DNA of 64,000 nucleotides, taken from the NCBI RefSeq assembly GCF_003260125.1, contig NZ_QHKO01000002.1, positions 565,378-629,377 on the forward strand, in the 5' to 3' direction. Positions 27,563-38,300 of the stretch are shown piece by piece. Source of the stretch: Lujinxingia litoralis (GTDB lineage Bacteria; Myxococcota_A; Bradymonadia; Bradymonadales; Bradymonadaceae). The notes under the pieces were generated by a model. It did not search any database and was not told where the DNA came from. It worked only from the letters and a program-made list of their open reading frames with translations. The stretch's first letter is position 1. Each line of letters opens with the position of its first letter. A program made the position numbers and the translations under genes.

Positions 27563-30500
27563 GGGGCACCTCCGATATGAGCGTGTAAGTGCCTTGTCAG
27601 CCACGTCAGCAGCCCTGTGAGTGCCTCGTCGAGAGTGTCAGGAGAGAGTGGTGTATCCCATTCATCATAGATGTTTAGCAATGTGGCCGGAGAGGAGAGG
27701 TTGGCTAGAAGGTTTTGAGCAAGGTGGAGCATAGGCGTGATGCCGTCACGTTCGATCGTTTGGCTGGCACCGTTACCGTCGCTATGGAGATCGAATACGT
27801 AGATGGCGTCGGTGGGGCTCAACAGGTGGTTTGATGGGGGAGAGGTATTCGGGGGAAGGTCGCAGAGATGGAGAGTGGTTCCGATGGCGGTATCGGAGCC
27901 GCGGTAGAGCAGTGGGAGCACTGCCCGAAGGGCTGCGCAGAGCAGTCGAGCTTCGGCCAGCGTGAGGGCAGATGCGGGGTCGATGTTCGGGAAGATACCA
28001 AGTGCGCGAGTGCGTAGGCGTGGAGCCTGAGAGGTTTCGTCGCGAGAGTAGATGCGCTGGCGGATAGTATGTGTGTGTGGTGCCAGGCGAAGGGTTGCGC
28101 GGTGGTGGAGCATGCACTGTACGGGGAAGTGTCCCAGTCCTATGGGGAGGTCGCCCAGGAAGCGTTTTTCAGGAATTAGAGAGGCGCTTGGACTGGCGAT
28201 GAGCTCGACGACAACTCTACGCTGAGGGGAGGTGATATCGTCGCCCAGGAAGGGCTCTACGATGATGTCGCCAACATCAAAGGCACCTCTGGTTGCGTTA
28301 TCGTCGGAGTAGGAAATGACGATATGGCGGCCGTGTGCGGAGTCGAAGATGCGTCCCGGGTAATAAAGGAAGCGGGCACTCTGGGCGTCGATGCGGTCGA
28401 GTTCTAAGAGGGTGGAGCGCTCGCGCAGAGCGACGTGGTCATGGGAGGCAACGTCGACATTCGCAACCGGAGGAGGAAGTAGGGTGGCGGCGGGAGCGTC
28501 GGACGAACTCAGAGCTGATTCGAGCGCGCGAGCATAGAGTTGGTTTTGATAGTGGCGCGAGTCTGAACGAAGTGTTTTGCGTGGATCGAGGAGTATCTCA
28601 CCGCGGCGCGTGAGTTCGCGTAGCAGGGGAATGATGTCATTTCCGAAGATGTGCAGGAGCTCTTCGATTTCGGTCCAGTGTTGAGTGAGTTCGCTGGCAA
28701 GGTGCCGACGGATGATGGCACCGGAGGGCGGGCGCAGGAAGGGGCGTGGGAGGTGTGTGAGCCAGGCGGGAGATTCGGTTTGGTGAGGGGGGAGCGGAGC
28801 CAGGTTATCGGACGGAGAGGGAGTTGCAGGTGCTGAGATGGGAGGCGATGTGTCTTCGGGAGGAATCGATGAGAAGAGTGCCAGGCGTTCGATCGGGTTG
28901 GAGAGCGTGATCAACGCAACTGAGGGCCTCTTCTGGTGGGTGGTGAGAGCATCTTGGGACTGTTGTGGGAGTGTAGGCCGATGGTGTGCGCCAGCGCGTG
29001 GAAGACGATCGATTTCGCGTGCTACGGCGGTAGCGTGGCCTTCGATGAATATGACGGTAGCGTCGAGGGGAGTGTCCGTGTGATGCAGGGGCTCCTGATG
29101 CAGGGGCAGAATAGCGCGACCGAGGTGGCGGCGGTCGTCACCGGCGGTGCGCCAGTGCCAGGGTACGGACAGAGATTCGCAGGCTTCGATGAGCTCGTTA
29201 GCGTTAAGAGCGGAGCCGTCTGGGAGGGTGAAGTCGTTGAGGTTGTAGAAGAGTTGGCGTCGGCCTAAAGAAGCGGATTGGTGGGTGGATATGTCGGTGG
29301 GTGCCAGGCGTTCGGACGTCGGTGGGGTAAGGGTAAAGATACGGGGGATGGCGTCGACGCCACATATGGAGCGGGCAAAGGACGCCAGGTTGTCCATGGA
29401 CGCGGCGGCGAGGAGCAAGAATACGGGGGCCATTGGTTCGCCCAGGGTCTCGACCTCGCGCAGAGAGCGCAGGCGCAGATCGAGGCGGCGCATGGCGAGT
29501 TGAGCATGGGTTTCGATGGGGCCGCAGAAGTTTTCGAGATCATCGACGACGATGAGTCCCAGGTTAGAGAGAAGGCGGCGATAGGTTTCGACGTCGGCCA
29601 GCAGATGGGTGGTCAGTTGTTGGAGATCGCAGATGAGGACGTCGGGGATGATGCCAGTAGCGAGATCTTCGATGAGGCGAGCGTCGAGGCTTCGCACACG
29701 TACGTTCCATCGCAGAGTTGAAGGGGTGACCAGGTGTCGCAGTTGCTCGAGAGTGCGATGGACGTCTTCGGAGCGTCGGGTGATGAAGAGAGTGCTCTGT
29801 GCATGGATGAGCGCGGTGTTGATCGCGGCGAGCATGCCCAGGGTGGATTTTCCAGCCCCCTCCGGTGCGATGATGAGTTGATTGCGGTGGCGCAGTTGTT
29901 TGGGGAGGGATGACTTGTGCTCGCCGAGGGCAAGAGTGCGAGTGTCGGCCGGGGGCTCCAGGTGGACAAAAGAGGCGCGGGATAGGTGCAGGAGCACATC
30001 TTGCTGCATGTCGGTGAGGCCGCCTGCTTGGGGGAGAAGTTCGAGGAGCAGTGGAGAGATGAGTTCGGTGGCCTGGGTAGAAATCTTGTGTGTCGTCAGC
30101 GGTGGAATCGCTCGCGGGGGCGCGCTTAGCGGAGGGGGGGCCAGGTTGAAGGAGCGTTGGAGATGCGCCAGAACGTCGTTCCAGTCGGGGGTGGTGTTCG
30201 TGCGCGGTGCCAGGTCATCGGTTGGGCTTTCGGGGGATGCCGGGCGGTAGATGCCCTTGAGGGAGAGGTGAAGCCCCCAGGAGGAGATGGCGACCAGTGC
30301 CAGGGCAAATGAGGCCAGTGCAGGGCGATAAGGAGAGCCGGCTAACGCGACAAAGCTAAGGGCCAGCAATGGCAGTACTGCCAGCGGGAGCCAGCGGGCC
30401 CAGGCCCGGAAGGAAGGGTCCAGCTCCGCGAGGTTGGTGACGCCGAAAGTGTTAGTCCAGGATGACAAGGTGCCAGGCGTGCGGACGCGGGCGATAAGGT

Positions 30501-31176
30501 TGAGACCAATGTCATTCCAGTGTGCCAGGCGAACGAAGCGGGCGATGGTCCACCAGAGGAGGAGCCAGCCGGTGGTGGCGATGAGAGCTTCGAGCCAGGG
30601 GTAACTGTGGAGCGGAAGAAAGGGGGCTAGTTCGGGGCGATGTCCAATGGCCAGGTAGGTCCAGGTGGGGAAGTTGGGCGGGAGGTCGAGGTGCCAACGG
30701 ATCAGGGGTTCAAGTACCCAAGACACCAGATAGAGCGCGGTGGTGATGAGTGTCGCCCAGAGAAAGCTAGGGCCGAGAGAGGGCACAAGTAGGGGGGGCG
30801 GCGCTGGCGAGGCGCTTTTGTTAGTGTCTGCGTTGCTGCCCCGAAGGAGGTTGAACAGGGCCCGGACGATGCGAAGAGGCAGGGATATCATCCAGAAGAG
30901 CGCGCGCAGGGCGATGCCGAGAAAGGTGTAGCGAAGCTCGAGTTTGAGAGGGTTGAGGCGAGTGTCCGGGGTGCGAGCCAGGGTATGGTTGAGCTCGCGT
31001 TGCATCATGTGGGCTGACCCGAGCAGGGTGGAAAGCAGCGTCAGGATGAGAAGTGCCACCAGTCCTGGCGATGCTGTGCTGAGCAGATCGAGCGTGGCTG
31101 CGGCGGCGTGCCAGGCAAGCTCGAACGTCAGGGACAGCAGGAATCGAACGTCTGTGAGGAGGGCCAGGGTGATCAT
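27559..31176 (-). CDS. Membrane-embedded P-loop ATPase, DEAD-helicase-like
   Basis: A 1205-residue protein. Residues 1-305 contain about six to seven hydrophobic helices. A nucleotide-binding module follows: APEGAGKST (Walker A, about 437-445), then TLFITRRSEDVHRTLEQLRHLV, DVLICDLQQL and LIVVDDLENF (Walker B, about 541-550), the order of a superfamily 2 helicase first domain with VDDLE in place of DEAD. The second half is poorly conserved; near residue 1130 YVFDLHSDGNGAS faintly recalls the DUF1998 segment of MrfA-like helicases, without the cysteines. Start ATG overlaps the stop of the tubulin-like paralogue (ATGA). Several repeat copies are read through in frame (ERLAP, RTPGT). Confidence 0.7.
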   Translation of the reverse strand: MITLALLTDVRFLLSLTFELAWHAAAATLDLLSTASPGLVALLILTLLSTLLGSAHMMQRELNHTLARTPDTRLNPLKLELRYTFLGIALRALFWMISLPLRIVRALFNLLRGSNADTNKSASPAPPPLLVPSLGPSFLWATLITTALYLVSWVLEPLIRWHLDLPPNFPTWTYLAIGHRPELAPFLPLHSYPWLEALIATTGWLLLWWTIARFVRLAHWNDIGLNLIARVRTPGTLSSWTNTFGVTNLAELDPSFRAWARWLPLAVLPLLALSFVALAGSPYRPALASFALALVAISSWGLHLSLKGIYRPASPESPTDDLAPRTNTTPDWNDVLAHLQRSFNLAPPPLSAPPRAIPPLTTHKISTQATELISPLLLELLPQAGGLTDMQQDVLLHLSRASFVHLEPPADTRTLALGEHKSSLPKQLRHRNQLIIAPEGAGKSTLGMLAAINTALIHAQSTLFITRRSEDVHRTLEQLRHLVTPSTLRWNVRVRSLDARLIEDLATGIIPDVLICDLQQLTTHLLADVETYRRLLSNLGLIVVDDLENFCGPIETHAQLAMRRLDLRLRSLREVETLGEPMAPVFLLLAAASMDNLASFARSICGVDAIPRIFTLTPPTSERLAPTDISTHQSASLGRRQLFYNLNDFTLPDGSALNANELIEACESLSVPWHWRTAGDDRRHLGRAILPLHQEPLHHTDTPLDATVIFIEGHATAVAREIDRLPRAGAHHRPTLPQQSQDALTTHQKRPSVALITLSNPIERLALFSSIPPEDTSPPISAPATPSPSDNLAPLPPHQTESPAWLTHLPRPFLRPPSGAIIRRHLASELTQHWTEIEELLHIFGNDIIPLLRELTRRGEILLDPRKTLRSDSRHYQNQLYARALESALSSSDAPAATLLPPPVANVDVASHDHVALRERSTLLELDRIDAQSARFLYYPGRIFDSAHGRHIVISYSDDNATRGAFDVGDIIVEPFLGDDITSPQRRVVVELIASPSASLIPEKRFLGDLPIGLGHFPVQCMLHHRATLRLAPHTHTIRQRIYSRDETSQAPRLRTRALGIFPNIDPASALTLAEARLLCAALRAVLPLLYRGSDTAIGTTLHLCDLPPNTSPPSNHLLSPTDAIYVFDLHSDGNGASQTIERDGITPMLHLAQNLLANLSSPATLLNIYDEWDTPLSPDTLDEALTGLLTWLTRHLHAHIGGAP

Positions 31177-34100
31177 GAATGCTCTTCATCGGACGGCAGT
31201 GGAGCGGTCTTACCGGTGCCAGGTGATCGATCGAGGGGGGGATGTGTATGGGTGCCAGGTGATCGGTCGAGGGAGGGGGAGGTCACGTCAGGGGATGGTT
31301 CGAGCGCGTGACGGGATGCAATGGTTAGCGAGTGCTTCTGCCAGGGTGAGGCGCTGTCGGGGAGTTCCAGACGATCGAAGAAGGTTTCGTGACGACGCAG
31401 CGTTTGGATGCTGCGTGCGTTGATGCCCTGGACCAGTGAGATCATGAAGGCCGTGTTGGGCAGGATGTTGGCTTCGATAAGATCGAGGGTTTCGGTGGTG
31501 GGATGGGCGTTGGGTGCCAGGCGAGCGCGCTCGAATGCCGGGAGCAGTTGGGGGTGTATGAGAAGTGCGGTGTTGGCGAGGGTACGAATGCCCGAGGTGT
31601 CGAAGCCCTCAAAGCCGGTGAAACGGGCACCGAAGCCCAGATTGGCGTAGTGGAAGGCGACGAAGTGGGTCAGGTTGGTGCCGACTCGGGCTTCAAAAGC
31701 CGGTTGAGCGCCCAGCGGGGTGGCTCGGAGTTCTTCGAAGTGGTCTCGTCCGAAGGCGAGGAGGGCGTGGGTGTCGGCCAGGCAGGCTTGATGTCGCCAA
31801 CGCTGGAAGCCGCCGGCCTGGCTGAGGAGTGCGGGGAGGGTGGCATCGATGTCGTTCCAGGCCGGGAAGTGACGCAGGTAGTGCTCCAGAAGGTGCTCGG
31901 GGGCCAGGAGGCTGAGCGGTGCGTCTGGAGCGTTTGGGTCTGATTGGAAGAGGGCGCGGAGATCATCGTCGAGGCGGGTTTGCGGCGCGAGTTCGGGAGT
32001 CGAGGAGGGGCGAGCTCCGAGTGATTCTGCGTGTTGGCGAAGCAGGCGTTCCTGGAGTTCGACGCTCTGGATGAGGCGGAAGGCGCGGTTGCGGTCTGCG
32101 TCGACGCTGTCGTGGAGACGATCGGCGAAGTTGCGCTGTGCCAGGGCGTGGCTCAGGAGCAGGCGGGCGGCGAAGAACGAATGGATGGAGGGGGACTCGC
32201 TAAAAAGTTGTCGGGAGCGTCCGTGGACGACGTTTCGGACCGCCTGGTTGAGGGCGTTGATGGCGTTGCGAACGCGGTCGAGGTGCTGGTGCAGATGGCG
32301 GTGTAGAAGCCAGGCAGCGGGGAGGAAGAGTGCCAGGCCACCGATCAGCCAGCCTCCCGGGCCCAGGAGGGGTTCGATAAGGTTGGGCTGTTGGTGAAGG
32401 TTGAGCGCGCGGGCGAGGGCGTGGGCCAGCGGGGCGCCCAGGGCCGGGGCGATGATCGCGAGGAAGATGGCGCCGACGAGCAGGGGACGCAGATCGGGTT
32501 TTGATTCGGCGGCGGTTAGAAGATCGCGTCGAGCCTGGGCGATGGGAGTGGGGTCGGGGAGGCTGTGGCGGAGGCAGAGGCGTTGAGCCTGGATGCGTTG
32601 ATGCTCGGCCTCATCGAGGAGCGTTCGGGAGTGTTGGTGAAGGAGATTAAAGCCAGCCAGCGCGGCGGCGAGGCCGCCTTTGGAGGCGCGTTCGTCGATG
32701 AGGACGTCGGCGTTTTTTCGGCTTAAGGCAAGGGAGCGGTGCAGGTGGGCGGCGGCCTGCTGGCGGAGGCTATCAATCATCTGATCCATTTCTCCGCGCT
32801 GGCGCGTCAGGCCTTTCCAGGCGGAGTGGACCCGGTCGAAGAGGTGATCTTCGAAGGTGTTATCGAAGCGATTCGCAAGCTCGGCGGTGGTGGTATGGGC
32901 CGAGAGATGGATGCGGTCGTCAACGTCGCTGGCGAGGCGGTCGGCGGTGGCGGCAGCCAGGTGGTCGAGACGTTGGCGGGGCGGCTCCAGGAGGGCATCG
33001 GGCAAGGGAGGGATGCTCTCCAGGGGGAGGATCGGGGAGGTTTCGAATGTATCGGTCTGGCGAGGTGTGGAGGAGCGCAGGCGGAGGAGGGCTTCGCGTG
33101 CCAGGCGATTGGCCAGATATTCGCGGGCCCGTTCGGCCGGGAATTCGATTTTTACGCAGCTAAAGGTCGCGAAGATATCGTGGTCGCCGAACCCTTCGGC
33201 GGTCTGGCGAAGCCAGGGGTCGCGGCCTAGCTCGTTGCGGATCTGCAGGGAGATAAAGTCGTGCGTCTGGCGCAGGGCATCGTCCAGGCCCAGGACGGCG
33301 CCGGCGTTGACGCGGCTGTTGATGAAGATCTGGGGTACGCAGCGGTGTCCAGCCGGGAGGGCTTCGACCCAGCGGCGGAGGTCGTGGACGGCGGCCAGGA
33401 TGGCGGCCTCTTCGGTGAGGTTCGCGTCGGGGTGATCGGCGCCGAAGGCGTCTGCGGGGTGCGGGGTCCAGAGGATGGGGACGATGGAGAGGGAGCGATC
33501 AAAGCCCTGGCGGCCGGTATCGAGCAGGGGGCGATAGGCGCGGATGAGTTCTTGATGGATCGCGCGCAGGATTGGGCGCAGGGCGCGTCGAGTGAAGGGA
33601 TCTTTGGCTTCGGCGACCAGGTAGACGGTCAGGCGTGGGGGTTGACGCGATGCCCGACGTCGGTAGGAGGTCAGGTGATCGAAGCTCAGGAGGTGCCGGG
33701 CTTCTTCGTTGACGGCGCTGCGCAGCTTCGTGAGACGGGCTTCACTGCGGAGGTCATCAGGATGGAGTGAGATGCTCTGGAGGAGCGGTCGGTGACCGAG
33801 TTCGTCGAGTTCGAAGTTTAATCCCAGGGAGCGCAGGCGCTGCAGGAGAGGACGCTCGCGAGCGGCATGGGTGGCTTCGATATCTACGAGGGTCTTTTGA
33901 AGCGCGGGCGAAGGAGTGGCGGGGAGAGGGGGGCCGTCGACCCAGCGGTTAGGGCGGTGAGACACCGGGGTGTGTTCGAGGTCGCCTTCGTGGCGAAGCA
34001 GGGGGTGGAGGACGAGTTCGCCCAGAAGTTCCAGGCATTGCTCTGCGGAGGTTTCGGCGTCGACGCGTCGGCGCTCTTGTAGCGAGAGCATGGGATCTTC

Positions 34101-35162
34101 GTGGCGCTCTCGTTGCAGGTCGAGCCAGATGCGGAGCAGCCCCCGGTGGACGAGTTCTCCGAGTTCTTTGAGGGCGGAGGCGGAGGCGTTGAGATCGAGT
34201 CCGGGGGAGTCGTCGTGGTCGAAGAGGCCCAGGCGATAGGGGCTCAGGTCGAGAGGGAAGAACTCGACGGATTCTTGTTTTTGGAGTTCGCCGGCGACCC
34301 AGCCGGAGGTCTCCCAGTCGATGCTAAGCAGGCGCCGCGGGGAGAGTGGCGAGGTGAGATCGCCTGGCACCGGGGCGAAGATGGAGGGGATGTGGATGGG
34401 GGGTGGGGGCTGTGAGTCATCGGGCAGCGCGGCCGGGGGGAGGTGACCCAGGAGCGAGGGGTGATGGTCATCTTCGTGCCACCAGGTGTGGGAGAAGGGG
34501 AGGCTAAGATGGGTGTCGGTGCCAGGTGTGCGATCGTGGGGCAGGTGTGGGGCCAGCCAGGGCCATGGCGAGGGGTCGCGGCCCTGAGTGTAGGCACGGT
34601 AGCGGGCGATGAGGTTGAGCAGAAGGCGAGGGCTCTGGCCGTGGAGAACGCGTTCGACGATGGGGGTCAGGAAAAGGTCGACTTCCGGGTCGCGAGTGGC
34701 CAGGCGGTGGAGGCGTTCGGGGGCGCGGCGAGGATCGCTGTCGAGGGGATGCCAGGAGAAGAAGCGTCGTCGACGGATGGAGTGTCTGTCATTTTTCTCG
34801 ACCGCGCCGTGATCGCGGGGGACCGCGAGTTGGTAGGTGCCGTTGTGGAAGCGGATGAGGCCCAGGGCGCGGATGATGGCGAAGTGAAGGGCCAGAGTGG
34901 GCAGGTCGTCTTCTCCGGCGGCCAGGGCGATGCGGGCGAGGGGGGCTTCGGGGAGGCGCCAGCGGTGCTCTTCGCTCGTGGGGTCTGGGAGGACGGAGAG
35001 GAGTCGGAGGTTTTTGATTGAGGGATCGTCGCTGGCGGCCTGAGAGAGCCCGCGCCATTCCTGGCCCAGTTTTTCGAGCAGGGCCAGGCCAAAGCGTCCC
35101 ACCCCGATGACCAGGGTGGGCTCGGGGTAGATGTGGGAAGAGTTGGGAGAGCGCTCGGCCAT
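31173..35162 (-). CDS. Degenerate, membrane-anchored tubulin-like protein
   Basis: A 1329-residue protein. Residues 15-31 (PTLVIGVGRFGLALLEK) align with the first nucleotide-binding segment of the tubulin-like protein encoded before it (PTLFVGLGGCGCQIAMR), but the cysteine-glycine core is replaced by RFG. Near 510 the strand LTVYLVAEAKDPFTRRALRPI takes the place of the GGTGSG loop and lacks it. Further shared motifs are FATFSCVKIEFPAERAREYL (about 664-683) and a late ISLVQGINA segment. Two hydrophobic helices lie at about 893-915 and 935-953. The C-terminal tail carries two repeat copies read as DRSPGT. Best reading: a GTPase-dead paralogue tied to the membrane. Confidence 0.65.
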   Translation of the reverse strand: MAERSPNSSHIYPEPTLVIGVGRFGLALLEKLGQEWRGLSQAASDDPSIKNLRLLSVLPDPTSEEHRWRLPEAPLARIALAAGEDDLPTLALHFAIIRALGLIRFHNGTYQLAVPRDHGAVEKNDRHSIRRRRFFSWHPLDSDPRRAPERLHRLATRDPEVDLFLTPIVERVLHGQSPRLLLNLIARYRAYTQGRDPSPWPWLAPHLPHDRTPGTDTHLSLPFSHTWWHEDDHHPSLLGHLPPAALPDDSQPPPPIHIPSIFAPVPGDLTSPLSPRRLLSIDWETSGWVAGELQKQESVEFFPLDLSPYRLGLFDHDDSPGLDLNASASALKELGELVHRGLLRIWLDLQRERHEDPMLSLQERRRVDAETSAEQCLELLGELVLHPLLRHEGDLEHTPVSHRPNRWVDGPPLPATPSPALQKTLVDIEATHAARERPLLQRLRSLGLNFELDELGHRPLLQSISLHPDDLRSEARLTKLRSAVNEEARHLLSFDHLTSYRRRASRQPPRLTVYLVAEAKDPFTRRALRPILRAIHQELIRAYRPLLDTGRQGFDRSLSIVPILWTPHPADAFGADHPDANLTEEAAILAAVHDLRRWVEALPAGHRCVPQIFINSRVNAGAVLGLDDALRQTHDFISLQIRNELGRDPWLRQTAEGFGDHDIFATFSCVKIEFPAERAREYLANRLAREALLRLRSSTPRQTDTFETSPILPLESIPPLPDALLEPPRQRLDHLAAATADRLASDVDDRIHLSAHTTTAELANRFDNTFEDHLFDRVHSAWKGLTRQRGEMDQMIDSLRQQAAAHLHRSLALSRKNADVLIDERASKGGLAAALAGFNLLHQHSRTLLDEAEHQRIQAQRLCLRHSLPDPTPIAQARRDLLTAAESKPDLRPLLVGAIFLAIIAPALGAPLAHALARALNLHQQPNLIEPLLGPGGWLIGGLALFLPAAWLLHRHLHQHLDRVRNAINALNQAVRNVVHGRSRQLFSESPSIHSFFAARLLLSHALAQRNFADRLHDSVDADRNRAFRLIQSVELQERLLRQHAESLGARPSSTPELAPQTRLDDDLRALFQSDPNAPDAPLSLLAPEHLLEHYLRHFPAWNDIDATLPALLSQAGGFQRWRHQACLADTHALLAFGRDHFEELRATPLGAQPAFEARVGTNLTHFVAFHYANLGFGARFTGFEGFDTSGIRTLANTALLIHPQLLPAFERARLAPNAHPTTETLDLIEANILPNTAFMISLVQGINARSIQTLRRHETFFDRLELPDSASPWQKHSLTIASRHALEPSPDVTSPSLDRSPGTHTHPPLDRSPGTGKTAPLPSDEEHS

Positions 35163-35388
35163 AGAAGATCAGTTCTGCAAGGAGGGGAGTGCCGGTGCCA
35201 GGTGATCGATCGATGCTTCGGTGCCAGGTGAACGATCATAGAATTGGTGCCAGGTGCGCGATCGTTGGCGATCGCTCACCTGACACCGGGGAGCTGTGCG
35301 TCGATCGCTCACCTGACACCGGGGGGGCTGTGCGAGTCGCGGAGTTCGGTGTCAGGCAAGGGGAGGCGTCTGGAAATGGGCCACCTGG
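35163..35388. repeat. Gap with inverted pairs of the dispersed repeat
   Basis: About 226 bases separate the two tubulin-like genes. Forward copies lie near 35193, 35220 and 35246, and reverse copies (CGATCGCTCACCTGACACC) near 35269 and 35303. Positions 35246-35287 form a head-to-head pair that can fold into a long hairpin with a four-base loop (TTGG). The reverse copies carry the TGACACC variant. No gene is seen. Confidence 0.8.
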
Positions 35389-38300
35389 TCAGTCGAGCTT
35401 TTCGGTGGAGGGAGTTGGGGCTCCGGGCACGGGCTCTGTGGTGCCGATCCGCAGGGTCTCCAGGGTCTGGTGGAGTTCTTCTTCGGCCAGGGGGCGGAAG
35501 AGGGAGCGGAAGGAGGGCGGCACTGAGGTGGAGCGTTCGGGCTCTTCCATGGCGCGCCAGCCTTCTTGAAAGCTGCGGAGGATTTCGACGCTCTGTCGCA
35601 GGTTTTCTCCGGCCTGTGTCGGGTGGAGTCCGGCGGCGTTTTCGCCGGCGTCGCCGCCCAGGGTCAGGCGCTCGGTTTCGATGTTGCGGAGGTGAGCGAG
35701 GAGGGCGTCCAGGGCTTCACGGAGGCGGTTGAATGCGTCGGTGAAGTCGCGCAGTTTGAGCAGTTGGTTGGGGGAGGGGGAACTGCCGTACTGGGTGCGC
35801 AACTCGTCGCGATTCTTTCGCCACTGGAAGGGGAGTTTGACGATCTGTTGGAGGACTGCCGGAGCCATGCCTTCGCGTACCGCGGCGAGCAGTTGGAGGT
35901 AGGGCAGGTATTTGACGCGCTCGGCGTCCAGGAGCTCAGGCAGGGTGTTGATGGCCGGTGCCAGGCGATCGCCCAGGGCTTTGAGATGGTTGGTACCGGA
36001 GGCGGTGGCGCTTTGCAGGGGGCTGGAGAGCTGAGGCTCTCGGAGCCAGTAGTGTCCGTCGCGGAGCAGGATGTAGCTCTGTGCGGAGAGGGGATCGCGC
36101 AGGGTCCAGAGCGCGGCGAAGTTCACGATGTTTGCGCGCATCTGCTCCTGGCGGTGGTGTTCCTGGGCGGTGTCCGGGTCGAGGTCGGGCAGGGAGTCTT
36201 CCCAGTTGCGGTCGACGTGCAGGACTTTGGAGCGTTTGGAGAGGTTTTTGAAGCGGTGGTAGTGCTCCTTCATCTCGTCCATGCGTCCGAAGACGTAAAG
36301 GGGGACGTTGAGCACGGCGCGGTAGAAGACGATCTGGCGGGGGTTGTGCCAGCCTTTATCAACCCAGCGCATGCCGCCGAGGTTGGCGCCGTTGAGGGCG
36401 CGTTCGACGGTGGTGTCTTTGAAGTCGGGGGAGATGGCGGCCAGGAAGACGTGGTTGGGGCGCACGCCACCGTGCTGGTCGCGAGATTCGTCGTAGCTGA
36501 CGAGGAGATCGGCGCGCTCGTTGACGACGCGGCGGATTTTGTCGCGGAGGTAGTCCTGGTGGATGGGCTCCATCAGGTCGAGCTGGCGCTCTCGGGGCTG
36601 GGCGCGGTAGCGGGCGACGACTTCGGTGATGGCGGCGTCTTTACGCTCCTGAATTTTTTCCAGGTTGCTCATGTAGAGGGCGCGGTAGGCGACCTCCAGT
36701 TCCAGGGCCTGTGCCAGGGTGAGGCCGTCGCGGCGGGCGGGGTCGGTGCTTTTGGGGTCACCGCAGAGGGTGCGCATCAGGTGGAGGTGGGCGTAGCCTT
36801 TGAGGGCATCGAAGAGCTGGTTGAGGGTGGCGGTGGTGGAGCCGGAGCCGCGGAGGCTTAAGTCGCGCACGGTGCCGCTGAGTTTGGCCTGGATGCGGGG
36901 GTTGCTCATGGCCAGTTCGGGCATCGGGGCGATGCGGTCGGCGTAGAAGAAGTCCCACATGCGCCGGCCGTTTTCGATCTGGAAGGCCTCGGCGTCGAGG
37001 ACGAACTGGTTGGTGGAGTGGTCTCCCTGCTCGCGGAGTCGCTCGAGCTGACGGGTTTGATCGCGCTGGAAATCGTCGAAGCCCAGTTCAAGCACGCGGA
37101 GGATGCGTACGGACTCGGCGAGTTTGTCGCGCAGAGCCGTGCGTTGTTCGATGAAGTGGGTAAGGAGTTCGCGGGAGGCGCGCTCCATGGCCTGGTCGAT
37201 GAGACGCCGGATGAGATCGGGGGCGTCTTTTTCTTTGATTTTGTCGTCGTCTTCGATGCCGTCGAGTTCGAAGGGGACCGGCGCGGGAGGCTGTCGCATC
37301 TCGGTGCGCAGTTCGTCGCGCATGGCCAGGACGGCGAAGCGTTTGGCGGCCAGGCTGACGTCTTCGGTGTCCTGGGCGAGGAACTTCAGTTCCAGGAGTT
37401 CTTCGAGGCCGGGGAAGGCGATGCCGTGCTGGGTGTAGCCCTGTTCGAGTACGCGGAGTCCGCGGCGTTTGAGATCTTCGGCCCAGTACATGGCGCGGCC
37501 GACGAGATCGCGGGCCAGGGTGTTGCGCTCGATGGAGACTTCGGCTTCGAGCTCTTCACTGGCGGCGTCCATGGCACGGCGTGCGGCGGAGAGGAGTCCG
37601 GGTTGTGCGCCGGCTTTGGGGCCGCAGAGGGCCTCCAGGGTGAGCGCGCCGATGGAGAAGTTCATGCCGCGATCGGCGAGTTGTTCGCGGTCGGGGGTGA
37701 CGCGCTCGGGGTCGAGGGCCCAGGTGGCGTTTTCTCGGGGGATTTCGCCCAGGCGGTGGCCGTGACGGAAGATGGCGAGGAAGCGTCCGGCGGCGTTTTC
37801 GTCGGCTTCGCATCTGGCGAGCAGGCGCACGCGTTTCTGGAAGAGGCGGTCGCGGAGGACCTGTCGGATGCCCTCTTCTTTTTTAATAAAGTCGGCGGTT
37901 TTGACGGGGCGGGCGTTTTCTTCGTCGTCGCGCTCGGTGACTTCGTAGAAGGGCTCGGGGTGGGAGCGAAGGGAGCTGTAGATGGGGTCGGCGGGGATGG
38001 CGCCCAGGAAGCTCTGGCGCATGATGTTGAGCGCGGCGGCACGGCTGCAGTAGTCGGCCAGGCCGTCGACGGGGACCTGGAGCACGGCCGCGCCGTAGGA
38101 GCCGTAGAAGCTGGTGAATCCCGGGATGCCCTTGGCTTCGAAGTCATGGGGGACGAGGAAGCGTTGGTGCTGGGTGTAGTTGTCGTAGTCTCCGGCCTGT
38201 ACGGCGAAGAGGGGGGAGAAGAGCTGGAGGTAGAGGCCGTCGGCGGCGGCATCGACCGGGCGGTCGACGGTGAAGCTCTCGGGTTTGTCGATGAGGTAGA

